Source: Rhodanobacter thiooxydans LCS2
Lineage (GTDB): Bacteria; Pseudomonadota; Gammaproteobacteria; Xanthomonadales; Rhodanobacteraceae
DNA: 33,628 bases
Direction: 5' to 3'
Assembly (NCBI RefSeq): GCF_000264375.1
Contig: NZ_AJXW01000098.1
Location: 1 to 33,628, forward strand
The notes beneath the pieces were generated by a model. The model did no database searches and was not told the DNA's origin. It worked only from the letters and a program-made list of their open reading frames with translations. This document shows, piece after piece, positions 1 through 6,483 of the stretch. Numbering within the stretch: the first letter of the stretch is position 1; the number at the start of each line of letters is the position of its first letter. A program made the translations under genes and the position numbers.

Positions 1-67
1 CCGTACATGCTGTCCAGCAGCGCCTCGAACTCGCTGTCGTCGAGGCGCTGCTGGACAGCATGTACGG
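1..67. repeat. Perfect 28-bp inverted repeat at the left edge (fold-back)
   Basis: Bases 1-28 are the exact reverse complement of bases 40-67, with an 11-bp loop (29-39). Read on the minus strand from base 38 down, the left arm gives D-S-E-F-E-A-L-L-D-S-M-Y-G. That is the linker motif which CheA shows again on the plus strand near 142-180 (D-D-D-E-F-E-A-L-L-D-A-L-H-G). The left arm is therefore an inverted copy of CheA coding sequence. This is most simply a fold-back or chimeric contig end rather than a biological element. Confidence 0.9.
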
Positions 68-1457
68 CAACGCCGCGCCGGGCACGGTCGCGCCGGCGCC
101 GTTGCCCGCCGCACCGGCGGCGTCGGCGACGACAATCGACGACGACGAGTTCGAGGCGCTGCTGGATGCGCTGCACGGCAAGCCCGGCCAGCCGGCGGCG
201 CCGCTGCCGACACCAGTCGCCGCAGCCGCGCCGGCTGTTGCCGCCGCTCCGGCCGCCGCGCCCGCGCACCACGCGGCGCCGGCGGAGAACAGCGTGCGCG
301 TCGACACCGCGCGGCTGGACCTGCTGGTCAACCACGCCGGTGAACTGGTGCTGCTGCGCAACCGCCTGCTCAGCCTGGCCGCGCGCCACGGCAGCGAGGC
401 ACTGGCCGCGGCGGCGAACGAGCTGGATCGGATCACCGACGAGCTGCAGGGCGCGGTGATGGGCATGCGCATGCAGCCGGTGGGCCGGCTGTTCCAGCGC
501 TTCCCGCGGATCGTGCGCGACCTGGCGCGCCAGCTCGGCAAGGACGTGGAACTGGTGCTGGAAGGCGAGGGCACCGACCTCGACCGCAGCCTGGTCGAGG
601 CGCTGGCCGACCCGCTGATCCACCTGCTGCGCAATGCGCTCGACCACGGCGTGGAAATGCCCGACGCGCGTGAGCGCGCGGGCAAGCCGCGCAAGGGGCG
701 CGTGTGCCTGTCGGCCAGCCAGCGCGGCGAACGCATCGTGATCGCGGTGCGCGACGACGGGCGCGGCATGGACCCGGAGATCCTGCGCCGCAAGGCGGTC
801 GAGAAGGGCGTGATCGACGCCGTGCAGGCCTCGCGGCTGAGCGACGGCGAATGCTACGAGCTGATCTTCCGCCCCGGTTTCAGCACCGCCGCGGCGGTGT
901 CCGACATCTCCGGCCGCGGCGTCGGCATGGACGTGGTGAAGACCCGCGTGGCCGAACTCGGCGGCACCCTGCAGGTGCGCTCGACCCTGGGCCAGGGCAG
1001 CGAACTGGAACTGACCGTGCCGCTGACCCTGGCGGTGCTGCGCGTGCTGATGGTACGCGTGGACACGCGGCTGTTCGCGTTGCCGATGGGCAACGTGGCG
1101 GAGGTGTTCGAGCTGGACGCGGGCCAGGACTGCCTGCTGGACGGCCGCCTGATCGCCCGCCATCGCGGCCGCGCGCTGCCGCTGCTCGACCTCACCGGCT
1201 GGGCCGGCGCGCCGGCGGCGGCGGGCCGCCACGTGGTGGTGCTGCACATCGGCCACCGGCGGCTGGGTTGCCTGGTGCACGAGGTGCTCGGCCGCGAGGA
1301 CGTCATCGTCAAGCCGCTGGGGCCGCTGTTCGACGGCGTGCCGGGCATTGCCGGGGCCACCGTGACCGGTGATGGCCGGCTGGCGCTGGTGATGGACCTG
1401 GCCGGTCTGGCCGGCGACGACGACCAACCTTCCACTTCACTACAATCGACCGGCTGA
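3..1457 (+). CDS. cheA: Chemotaxis histidine kinase CheA, 3' part (flagellar-type cluster)
   Basis: The 5' end, including the phosphorylatable Hpt histidine, lies outside the window; reading is trustworthy only from about base 40 because of the edge fold-back. What remains is an Ala/Pro-rich linker with a repeated E-F-E-A-L-L-D motif, then the dimerisation helices (from V-R-V-D-T-A-R-L-D-L-L). The HATPase follows, with an N box (H-L-L-R-N-A-L-D-H-G), a G1 box (D-D-G-R-G-M-D) and a G2 region (S-G-R-G-V-G-M-D). A CheW-like regulatory domain forms the last ~130 residues. The kinase autophosphorylates and passes phosphate to CheY and CheB at receptor arrays. Linker repeats of this kind are known in Pseudomonas/Xanthomonas flagellar CheA, and the motC-motD-cheW genes that follow support that class. 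The stop lies 5 bp before motA. Confidence 0.95.
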   Translation, partial: VHAVQQRLELAVVEALLDSMYGNAAPGTVAPAPLPAAPAASATTIDDDEFEALLDALHGKPGQPAAPLPTPVAAAAPAVAAAPAAAPAHHAAPAENSVRVDTARLDLLVNHAGELVLLRNRLLSLAARHGSEALAAAANELDRITDELQGAVMGMRMQPVGRLFQRFPRIVRDLARQLGKDVELVLEGEGTDLDRSLVEALADPLIHLLRNALDHGVEMPDARERAGKPRKGRVCLSASQRGERIVIAVRDDGRGMDPEILRRKAVEKGVIDAVQASRLSDGECYELIFRPGFSTAAAVSDISGRGVGMDVVKTRVAELGGTLQVRSTLGQGSELELTVPLTLAVLRVLMVRVDTRLFALPMGNVAEVFELDAGQDCLLDGRLIARHRGRALPLLDLTGWAGAPAAAGRHVVVLHIGHRRLGCLVHEVLGREDVIVKPLGPLFDGVPGIAGATVTGDGRLALVMDLAGLAGDDDQPSTSLQSTG

Positions 1458-1462
1458 TCGGC

Positions 1463-2203
1463 ATGGATCTGGTAAGCATCATCGGCACCATTCTGGCCTT
1501 CGTGGTGATCATCCTCGGCACCATCCTGAAGGGCTCCACCGTGGGTGCGCTGTGGAACGCCGCGGCGTTCGTGATCGTCTTTGCCGGCACCGCCGCCGCC
1601 TTGCTGGTGCAGACCCAGGGCAAGGTGCTCAGGCATGCGTTCAAGATGCTCAAGATGATCTACCGGCCGCCGCAGCACCAGCCGGGCGACCTGATCAGCC
1701 GCATCGTCGGCTGGAGCGAGATCTCGCGCCGGCAGGGCCTGCTCGGGCTGGAACCGCAGATCGAGGCGGAGCCCGACCCGTTCGTCAGCAAGGGGCTGCA
1801 GCTCTTGGTCGACGGCGGCGAGCCGGAGGCGATCCGCAGCGTGCTGGAGGTGGACCTGGAAACGCGCGAGGCGATCGACCTGGCCGGCGCCAAGGTGTAC
1901 GAGATGGCCGGCATCTACTCGCCCACGCTGGGCATCATCGGCGCGGTGATGGGGCTGATGGCGGTGATGCAGAACCTGGCCGACCCGAGCAAGCTCGGCC
2001 ATGGCATCGCCGCCGCCTTCGTGGCCACCATCTACGGCGTGGCGCTGGCCAACCTGTTCATGCTGCCGATGGCGGCGCGGCTGAAGGGCCTGATCAGCAA
2101 GCAGACGCGGATGCGCGAGATCCTGATCGAGGGCCTGGTGTCGATCGCCCAGGGCGACAACCCGCGCCAGATCGAGGCGCGCCTGCAGGGGTACCTCGCA
2201 TGA
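1463..2203 (+). CDS. motC: Flagellar motor stator protein MotA/MotC
   Basis: This 246-aa inner-membrane protein is the proton-channel partner of the MotB-type protein encoded next. Two N-terminal membrane segments (residues ~3-20 and ~30-50) precede a charged cytoplasmic loop (E-P-E-A-I-R-S and L-E-T-R-E-A, which would contact the rotor). Two more membrane segments follow (P-T-L-G-I-I-G-A-V-M-G near 155-175, and A-A-F-V-A-T-I-Y-G-V-A near 185-205). Length and the P-T-L-G-I-I-G signature are normal for the family. It starts 5 bp after cheA, and its stop overlaps the motD start as ATGA, indicating translational coupling. The MotC rather than MotA label rests on its position after cheA, as in Pseudomonas. 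Confidence 0.93.
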   Translation: MDLVSIIGTILAFVVIILGTILKGSTVGALWNAAAFVIVFAGTAAALLVQTQGKVLRHAFKMLKMIYRPPQHQPGDLISRIVGWSEISRRQGLLGLEPQIEAEPDPFVSKGLQLLVDGGEPEAIRSVLEVDLETREAIDLAGAKVYEMAGIYSPTLGIIGAVMGLMAVMQNLADPSKLGHGIAAAFVATIYGVALANLFMLPMAARLKGLISKQTRMREILIEGLVSIAQGDNPRQIEARLQGYLA

Positions 2204-3255
2204 GGCGGCACAAGCACGAGGAGCACCAGAACCACGAGGCCTGGGCGATTCCCTACGCCGACCTGATGACCCTGCTGCTCGCGTTCTTTGTGGTGATGTA
2301 CGCCGTCTCGGTAGTCAACGAAGGCAAGTTCCGGGTCATGTCCGAGTCGCTGATCGAGGCGTTCAACGGCTCCAGCCATGCCATCGCGCCGCTGCCGCCG
2401 ACCAAAATCCGGCCGCACAACGTCGCCCCGGCGATCGCCGCCCCGGCCGGGCAATCGGGTTCGTCGATCGTGCCGATCGCGGTGCCGATCCCGCCGCATC
2501 CGGTGCCGGCCAGCGGCGGCAAGGGACGCGAGGCGGGCCATCGCACCACGCCGCAGCAGAACCTTGGGCAAATCGAGAGCGAAGTGCGCAAGGCGCTGCA
2601 GCCGCTGATCGATCGCAGGATGGTCAACGTGCGCAACAAGGTGGACTGGCTGGAAATCGAGATCCGTACCGACATCCTGTTCCCCAGCGGCGTGGCCCAG
2701 TTGTCGGCGCCGGCGCAGGGGATCCTGCACAGTCTCGCCGGCGTGCTGGGGGAATTCGCCAACCCGCTGCGCATCGAGGGCTTCACCGACGACATGCCGA
2801 TCAACACCGCGCTGTATCCCTCGAACTGGGAACTTTCGGCCGCGCGCGCGGGCAGCGTGGCGCGCCTGTTCGCCACCAGCGGAGTGGCCCAGGACCGGCT
2901 CGGCATCATCGGCTGGGGCGAGATGCATCCGGTGGCCGACAACGCCACGGTGGAAGGCCGCAACCAGAATCGCCGCGTGCTGGTGGTGGTGATGGGCAAC
3001 AGCCCGCTGCCGTCGCGCGAGCACAGCGACGCCGACGACCTCGGCCAGCATGCCGGCGTGGCCGTGGCGCCGGTGCCCGACGTGTTGCCTACCGTGCGCG
3101 CCATCACGCCGCTGACGCCAGCCTCGCTCGAAGCCGGTGCGGCGAACGGCGTGCCCGCCGCAGCTCCCGTTGCCGCCACGGCGGTGACGCCGGCCGCCGG
3201 CGACCGTCCGGACAGCCTGTCCGAACGTACCCCCGCGGCCCGCTCCGTCCGATGA
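2200..3255 (+). CDS. motD: Flagellar motor stator protein MotB/MotD
   Basis: A 351-aa protein starting at the ATG that overlaps the motC stop. A short cytoplasmic, His-rich N-terminus leads into one membrane helix containing P-Y-A-D-L-M-T-L-L-L; Asp21 is the expected proton-carrying residue of the stator. A Pro/Ala-rich periplasmic linker (~55-115) follows, then an OmpA-type peptidoglycan-binding domain (~150-265; I-E-G-F-T-D-D and N-R-R-V-L-V-V-V). The last ~85 residues are a low-complexity Ala/Pro/Thr-rich tail beyond the OmpA domain, longer than in E. coli MotB-like proteins. It anchors the stator to the wall. No parA-like gene follows; cheW starts 28 bp downstream. Confidence 0.93.
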   Translation: MRRHKHEEHQNHEAWAIPYADLMTLLLAFFVVMYAVSVVNEGKFRVMSESLIEAFNGSSHAIAPLPPTKIRPHNVAPAIAAPAGQSGSSIVPIAVPIPPHPVPASGGKGREAGHRTTPQQNLGQIESEVRKALQPLIDRRMVNVRNKVDWLEIEIRTDILFPSGVAQLSAPAQGILHSLAGVLGEFANPLRIEGFTDDMPINTALYPSNWELSAARAGSVARLFATSGVAQDRLGIIGWGEMHPVADNATVEGRNQNRRVLVVVMGNSPLPSREHSDADDLGQHAGVAVAPVPDVLPTVRAITPLTPASLEAGAANGVPAAAPVAATAVTPAAGDRPDSLSERTPAARSVR

Positions 3256-3283
3256 GCGGGCCGCACGATCGTGGAGTCACCGC

Positions 3284-3763
3284 ATGAACGCCATTGCTGC
3301 CGACAGCGCCGCGCAGGGCCGCCACTGGCTGTCGTTCCGCATCGGCACGCAGCTGTATGCGGCGCCGCTGGACGAGGTCAGCGAAGTCATTCGCGACGGT
3401 GATTTGACGCCGGTGCCGGGCGCTGCCCCCGACCTGCTCGGCGTGCGGCATCTGCGCGGGCGCATCGTGCCGGTCATGGACGGCCGCCGCCGGCTGGGCT
3501 TGCCGGCGCTGCCGGCGGCGGACCCGGCCACGGCGCGCGTGGTGATGCTGGCGCAGGCCGGCCAGCGGGTCGGCCTGCGCGTGGACGCGGTCGGCGAGCT
3601 GCTGTGCAGCGACGGCATCGAGATCGCGCCGCCGCCACCGGGGCGCGCCAGCCGCAACGACGATCCGGTCAGCGGCGTGCTGGCCTGGCAGGGCGGCTTC
3701 GTGGCCCTGCTCGACGTGCGCCGGCTGTGCCGGGCGGATGACGGGAGTGGCCATGTGGCTTGA
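3284..3763 (+). CDS. cheW: CheW-domain coupling protein (flagellar-type cluster)
   Basis: A 159-aa single-domain CheW protein that would link receptors to CheA in the signalling array. The fold shows as W-L-S-F-R-I-G-T-Q-L-Y-A-A-P-L near residue 15, D-L-L-G-V-R-H-L-R-G-R-I-V-P-V near 50, and a C-terminal L-A-W-Q-G-G-F-V-A-L-L-D. The start has a GGAG Shine-Dalgarno element (GTGGAG before the ATG). It overlaps the start of the DUF2802 gene, so the two are probably translated together. A second CheW gene at 10483 belongs to the other chemosensory cluster. Confidence 0.92.
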   Translation: MNAIAADSAAQGRHWLSFRIGTQLYAAPLDEVSEVIRDGDLTPVPGAAPDLLGVRHLRGRIVPVMDGRRRLGLPALPAADPATARVVMLAQAGQRVGLRVDAVGELLCSDGIEIAPPPPGRASRNDDPVSGVLAWQGGFVALLDVRRLCRADDGSGHVA

Positions 3764-4106
3764 AGCCGGCGTGGGCATCCTGTTGCTGCTGGCGCTGGCG
3801 CAGTCGACGTTGCTGTTCCATGGCTGGCGCCAGTTGCGCGAGCTGCAGCGGCGCGTCGCCGCGCTCCCGCACGACGCGGGGTATGCCTGCACCGACGTGC
3901 CGACCTCGATGCTGGTGACGGCGTTGGGGCGACTGGAGCGCCGCCTCGGCCGGATTGAGCAAGCACCGCCGCCGACGCGGCAATCCTATGAACTGGCCCA
4001 GCAGCTGGCGCGCGAAGGCGCCGACGTCGAGCAGCTGGTCAGCCGCTGCGGCCTGTCGCGCGACGAGGCGAGGCTGGTGCTGCAGATGCATCCGGCCGGT
4101 TCCTGA
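3753..4106 (+). CDS. DUF2802 membrane-anchored protein
   Basis: A protein of about 117 residues with an N-terminal membrane helix (I-L-L-L-L-A-L-A-Q-S), a coiled segment (R-E-L-Q-R-R-V-A) and a C-terminal helix-turn-helix-like piece (Q-L-A-R-E-G-A-D-V-E-Q-L-V-S-R-C-G-L-S). That end is the hallmark of DUF2802 proteins next to cheW in pseudomonads and xanthomonads. I chose the ATG at 3753 because GGGAG sits 6 bp upstream; an in-frame ATG at 3738 is possible. The function is unknown. Position at the end of the cheA-mot-cheW operon suggests a role in motor or array assembly. Confidence 0.8.
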   Translation: MWLEAGVGILLLLALAQSTLLFHGWRQLRELQRRVAALPHDAGYACTDVPTSMLVTALGRLERRLGRIEQAPPPTRQSYELAQQLAREGADVEQLVSRCGLSRDEARLVLQMHPAGS

Positions 4107-4122
4107 ACGTGGATCGGGGCGG

Positions 4123-4383
4123 TCATTCTTCCGCCGCGTCGTACACCGCCGCCAGTACCGAGGCCGCCGCCGCGTAAAGCAGCGCCGGCACGTCGTCGCG
4201 CAGGCGCAGCGCGGTCAGCAGGGCGGCGATTTGCGGATCGTGATGCAGCGGCAGGCCCAGCACCTGCGCGCGCGCCAGCAGCGCTTCCAGCGCCTCGGGC
4301 GGCATCGGCCTGGTCTCGGCCTGGTTGGCGCCGGCCAGCCGCAGGCTGACCCGGCGCGGGGGCGAGTAGGGCGGCGCGTTCAT
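4123..4383 (-). CDS. FhlB: stand-alone FlhB C-terminal-domain-like protein
   Basis: An 86-aa protein resembling the cytoplasmic C-terminal domain of FlhB/YscU-type export-switch proteins (A-L-E-A-L-L-A-R-A-Q-V-L-G-L-P-L-H-H-D-P-Q-I-A, then the D-D-V-P-A-L-L-Y-A-A-A region). The membrane part is missing. The NPTH self-cleavage motif of FlhB is also absent: S-P-P-R-R stands at the corresponding N-terminal place. Its ATG overlaps the stop of the upstream FliK-like gene as ATGA, indicating coupled translation. In flagella the FlhB C-domain and FliK C-domain interact to switch export specificity, so this pair probably acts together, but its exact job is not known. The stop is 16 bp from the convergent DUF2802 gene. 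Confidence 0.8.
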   Translation of the reverse strand: MNAPPYSPPRRVSLRLAGANQAETRPMPPEALEALLARAQVLGLPLHHDPQIAALLTALRLRDDVPALLYAAAASVLAAVYDAAEE

Positions 4384-5522
4384 GCGGTGGCCTGCAGCAG
4401 CACGGCGCTGTGCCGGCCCGGCGGTTGCGGCAGGCCGACCTGGCAGCTCAGCTGGTCGAGCAGCACGCCGCAGGCGGCCAGCCGCTGGCGCAGCGGGCCG
4501 AACTGGCGTTCCAGCCGCTGCGCGGTTTCCATCTGCTCGGCCCACAGGCGCACCGTCAGCCGCGGTTCGCGCAGTTGCAGCTCGCCCTGCAGCGGACCCA
4601 GCGCGGGGAGGTCCAGCGCGAAACCGAGCGTCCAGCCGTGGCTGCCATCGGTGGGATCGACGCCGAACTCCAGCTGCAACTGCAGCACGTCGCGGCCGTC
4701 CTCGCCCTGCAGCGGAATCTCGATCATCCAGGCCGGCAGCGGGCTGGCGCTGGCGTCCAGCTGGGCCACCTCCACCCGTGCCAGCGCCGCCTTAACTTCG
4801 CCATGCAGGCGGTCCAGCAGCGGGCCCACGCCATCGTCGGCGGGTGCCAGCGGCAGCGGCACGCGCGGCTGCGCCTGCATGCCACGTTGCAGCATCGGCG
4901 GCGCGGCATCGCTGCGGTTGGCCGGCACCGGCGCTGGCGCGCGGCGGTCGAGCAGCGCGGCCAGGCGCAGCAGCGCACCTTTCCAGTCGTCCTCGGCCAA
5001 CGCCGCCAGGTTGCCGTGCGGACTCGCCAGGCGCGATTCAAAGAACAGCCCGCTGCGGTTGATGGCCTCGCGCAGGCCTTCGCCACGGGTGATTTCGGCG
5101 GGCGTGCGCAGCGATTGCTCGAGCAGCGCCAGCGCCGTGCGCAGCTCCGGCGGCAACTGGCGCAGCACCGGCCGCTGCGCCAGCGTGCCCAGCGTGGCGA
5201 GCAGCGGCGCGTAGCCGTTCTGCTGCGGCAGGCGCTCGCGCAGCACGCGCTGGAAGGTGGCGTCGGCCGGCTGCGGCAGCATCTCCAGTTGCGGCTGCGG
5301 GCCCAGGCTCAGCACGCGAACCTGGAACTGTGCCGGCAAGTGGCTGCCGGGCAGCTCCGTCTCCACCGCGAGCGCGCCAACCTGCAGCACCAGCAGGCCC
5401 TGCGGATTCACCCCCAGCGGACGCGCCGACAGTACCGTGCCGATGCGCCAGCTTTGCGCCGTGGTGCCGGAGGCGGCACCGGCCCAGGTGAGGGCGGCCA
5501 GGCTGGTCGGTTGGATGATCAA
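4380..5522 (-). CDS. Flagellar hook-length control (FliK C-domain)-like protein
   Basis: About 380 residues. The C-terminal ~90 residues match the FliK/Flg_hook domain pattern (L-G-P-L-Q-G-E-L-Q-L-R-E-P-R-L-T-V-R-L-W-A, then R-L-E-R-Q-F-G-P-L-R-Q-R-L). The N-terminal region is Leu/Ala/Gln-rich with an OB-like opening (I-G-T-V-L-S-A-R-P-L-G). I place the start at the TTG at 5522 because AGGAA lies 5 bp upstream and an ATG in this frame (5663) would add Arg-rich, non-homologous sequence and lie upstream of the likely promoter. A sigma-28-type promoter sits at 5597-5571. It may be a second, late-expressed FliK-like protein rather than the main hook ruler. Confidence 0.72.
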   Translation of the reverse strand: MIIQPTSLAALTWAGAASGTTAQSWRIGTVLSARPLGVNPQGLLVLQVGALAVETELPGSHLPAQFQVRVLSLGPQPQLEMLPQPADATFQRVLRERLPQQNGYAPLLATLGTLAQRPVLRQLPPELRTALALLEQSLRTPAEITRGEGLREAINRSGLFFESRLASPHGNLAALAEDDWKGALLRLAALLDRRAPAPVPANRSDAAPPMLQRGMQAQPRVPLPLAPADDGVGPLLDRLHGEVKAALARVEVAQLDASASPLPAWMIEIPLQGEDGRDVLQLQLEFGVDPTDGSHGWTLGFALDLPALGPLQGELQLREPRLTVRLWAEQMETAQRLERQFGPLRQRLAACGVLLDQLSCQVGLPQPPGRHSAVLLQATA

Positions 5523-5570
5523 GTCGGTTCCTGCGCGCGGGGCGGTGGGCGATCGGGTCCGTCCTGCAGG

Positions 5571-5597
5571 ACATCGGCCGCGCGCGGACGAACTTGA
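5571..5597 (-). promoter_or_regulatory. Sigma-28 (FliA)-type promoter for the FliK-like/FhlB pair
   Basis: On the minus strand, -35 TCAAGTTC (5597-5590), an 11-bp gap and -10 GCCGATGT (5578-5571). The consensus is TAAAGTTT, 11 bp, GCCGATAA. The -10 ends 48 bp before the TTG start at 5522. Confidence 0.75.
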
Positions 5598-5685
5598 GCC
5601 GCGATCGGCAGCGGGCGGGCGGCGGAGGGGTAGCCGGCATTTCCGCCCGCCATGTCTGCGCAAGCCCGCAGCGGGGGATTCGCCC

Positions 5686-5712
5686 TAAAGCCATCGCGCT
5701 AAGAGCCGATAA
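5686..5712 (+). promoter_or_regulatory. Sigma-28 (FliA)-type promoter for the second che operon
   Basis: -35 TAAAGCCA (5686-5693), an 11-bp gap, and -10 GCCGATAA (5705-5712). The -10 and the TAAAG core match the flagellar sigma-28 consensus exactly. The -10 ends 40 bp before the STAS gene start at 5753. Confidence 0.9.
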
Positions 5713-5752
5713 GCAAGCCGTCAGCGCCAACGAGCGCGCGTGGAGCGGCGGC

Positions 5753-6097
5753 ATGGCCGGCAAACGAGCGGCGAAGCAGTATCAGGACGAGCGGCCAGCG
5801 GCGCCGGACGGTGCGGCCGCGGTGGTGCTGCCCGCGGACTGCCGCCTCGCCGCCCAGGCCGCGCTGCAGGCGGAGCTGGTCGCCGCGCTCGAACGTGGCG
5901 CCGACGTGGCGCTGGACGCCAGCGCGGTGGAGCGCGTCGACACCGCGGCGCTGCAGTTGCTGGTGCTGCTGCGCCGCGAGCTCGGGTCGCGCGACGGCGC
6001 GCTGGCGTGGCGCGGCGCGAGCGCGGCTTTCAACGAGGCGGCTGGCCTGCTCGGCCTGGCGCGGATTCTGGAACTGCCGGCCGCGGGGCCGGCCTGA
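5753..6097 (+). CDS. STAS-domain protein, first gene of the second che operon
   Basis: A 114-aa protein with a single STAS domain (L-D-A-S-A-V-E-R-V-D-T-A-A-L-Q-L-L). In anti-sigma-factor antagonists the residue after this Asp is a phosphorylatable Ser/Thr; here it is Thr (V-D-T-A). The N-terminal ~25 residues are charged and not conserved. The start at 5753 has GGAG about 9 bp upstream and lies just after the sigma-28 promoter. The only other STAS protein in the window closes the same gene cluster (16644). No partner kinase or phosphatase of the SpoIIAB/SpoIIE type is present, so its function in chemotaxis is unknown; a scaffold or switch role is inference. Confidence 0.8.
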   Translation: MAGKRAAKQYQDERPAAPDGAAAVVLPADCRLAAQAALQAELVAALERGADVALDASAVERVDTAALQLLVLLRRELGSRDGALAWRGASAAFNEAAGLLGLARILELPAAGPA

Positions 6098-6110
6098 ACG
6101 AGGTGGCAGC

Positions 6111-6473
6111 ATGGCGAAGATTCTTGCAGTGGACGATTCGGTTTCGATGCGCGGCATGGTGGCGTTCACCCTGCGCGGCGCGGGCCACGAGGTGGCCGAG
6201 GCCGAGAACGGGCAGCTGGCGCTGGACATGGCGCGCGGCAGCGCGTTCGATCTGGTGCTGGCCGACGTCAACATGCCGGTGATGGACGGCATCGCGATGG
6301 TGCGCGAGCTGCGTGCGATGGACGCCTACAAGGGCGTGCCGATCCTGATGCTGACCACCGAGTCGCACACCGAGAAGAAGATGGAAGGCAAGGCCGCCGG
6401 CGCCACCGGCTGGCTGGTCAAGCCGTTCGATCCGGAACAGCTGCTGGCCACCGTCAAGCGCGTGCTGGGCTGA
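6111..6473 (+). CDS. cheY: Chemotaxis response regulator CheY
   Basis: A 120-aa single-domain receiver. The acidic pocket is D8-D9, the phospho-acceptor is D52 (V-L-A-D-V-N-M-P), and the switch residues are T82 and K104 (W-L-V-K-P-F). No output domain is present. GAGGTG lies 6 bp before the ATG. It takes phosphate from the CheA encoded 10 bp downstream. Because it is in a second chemosensory cluster, its target could be the flagellar motor or another output. No CheZ gene is in the window; the transducer at 15455 has a CheZ-like motif. Confidence 0.95.
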   Translation: MAKILAVDDSVSMRGMVAFTLRGAGHEVAEAENGQLALDMARGSAFDLVLADVNMPVMDGIAMVRELRAMDAYKGVPILMLTTESHTEKKMEGKAAGATGWLVKPFDPEQLLATVKRVLG

Positions 6474-6483
6474 GGAAACGCCG

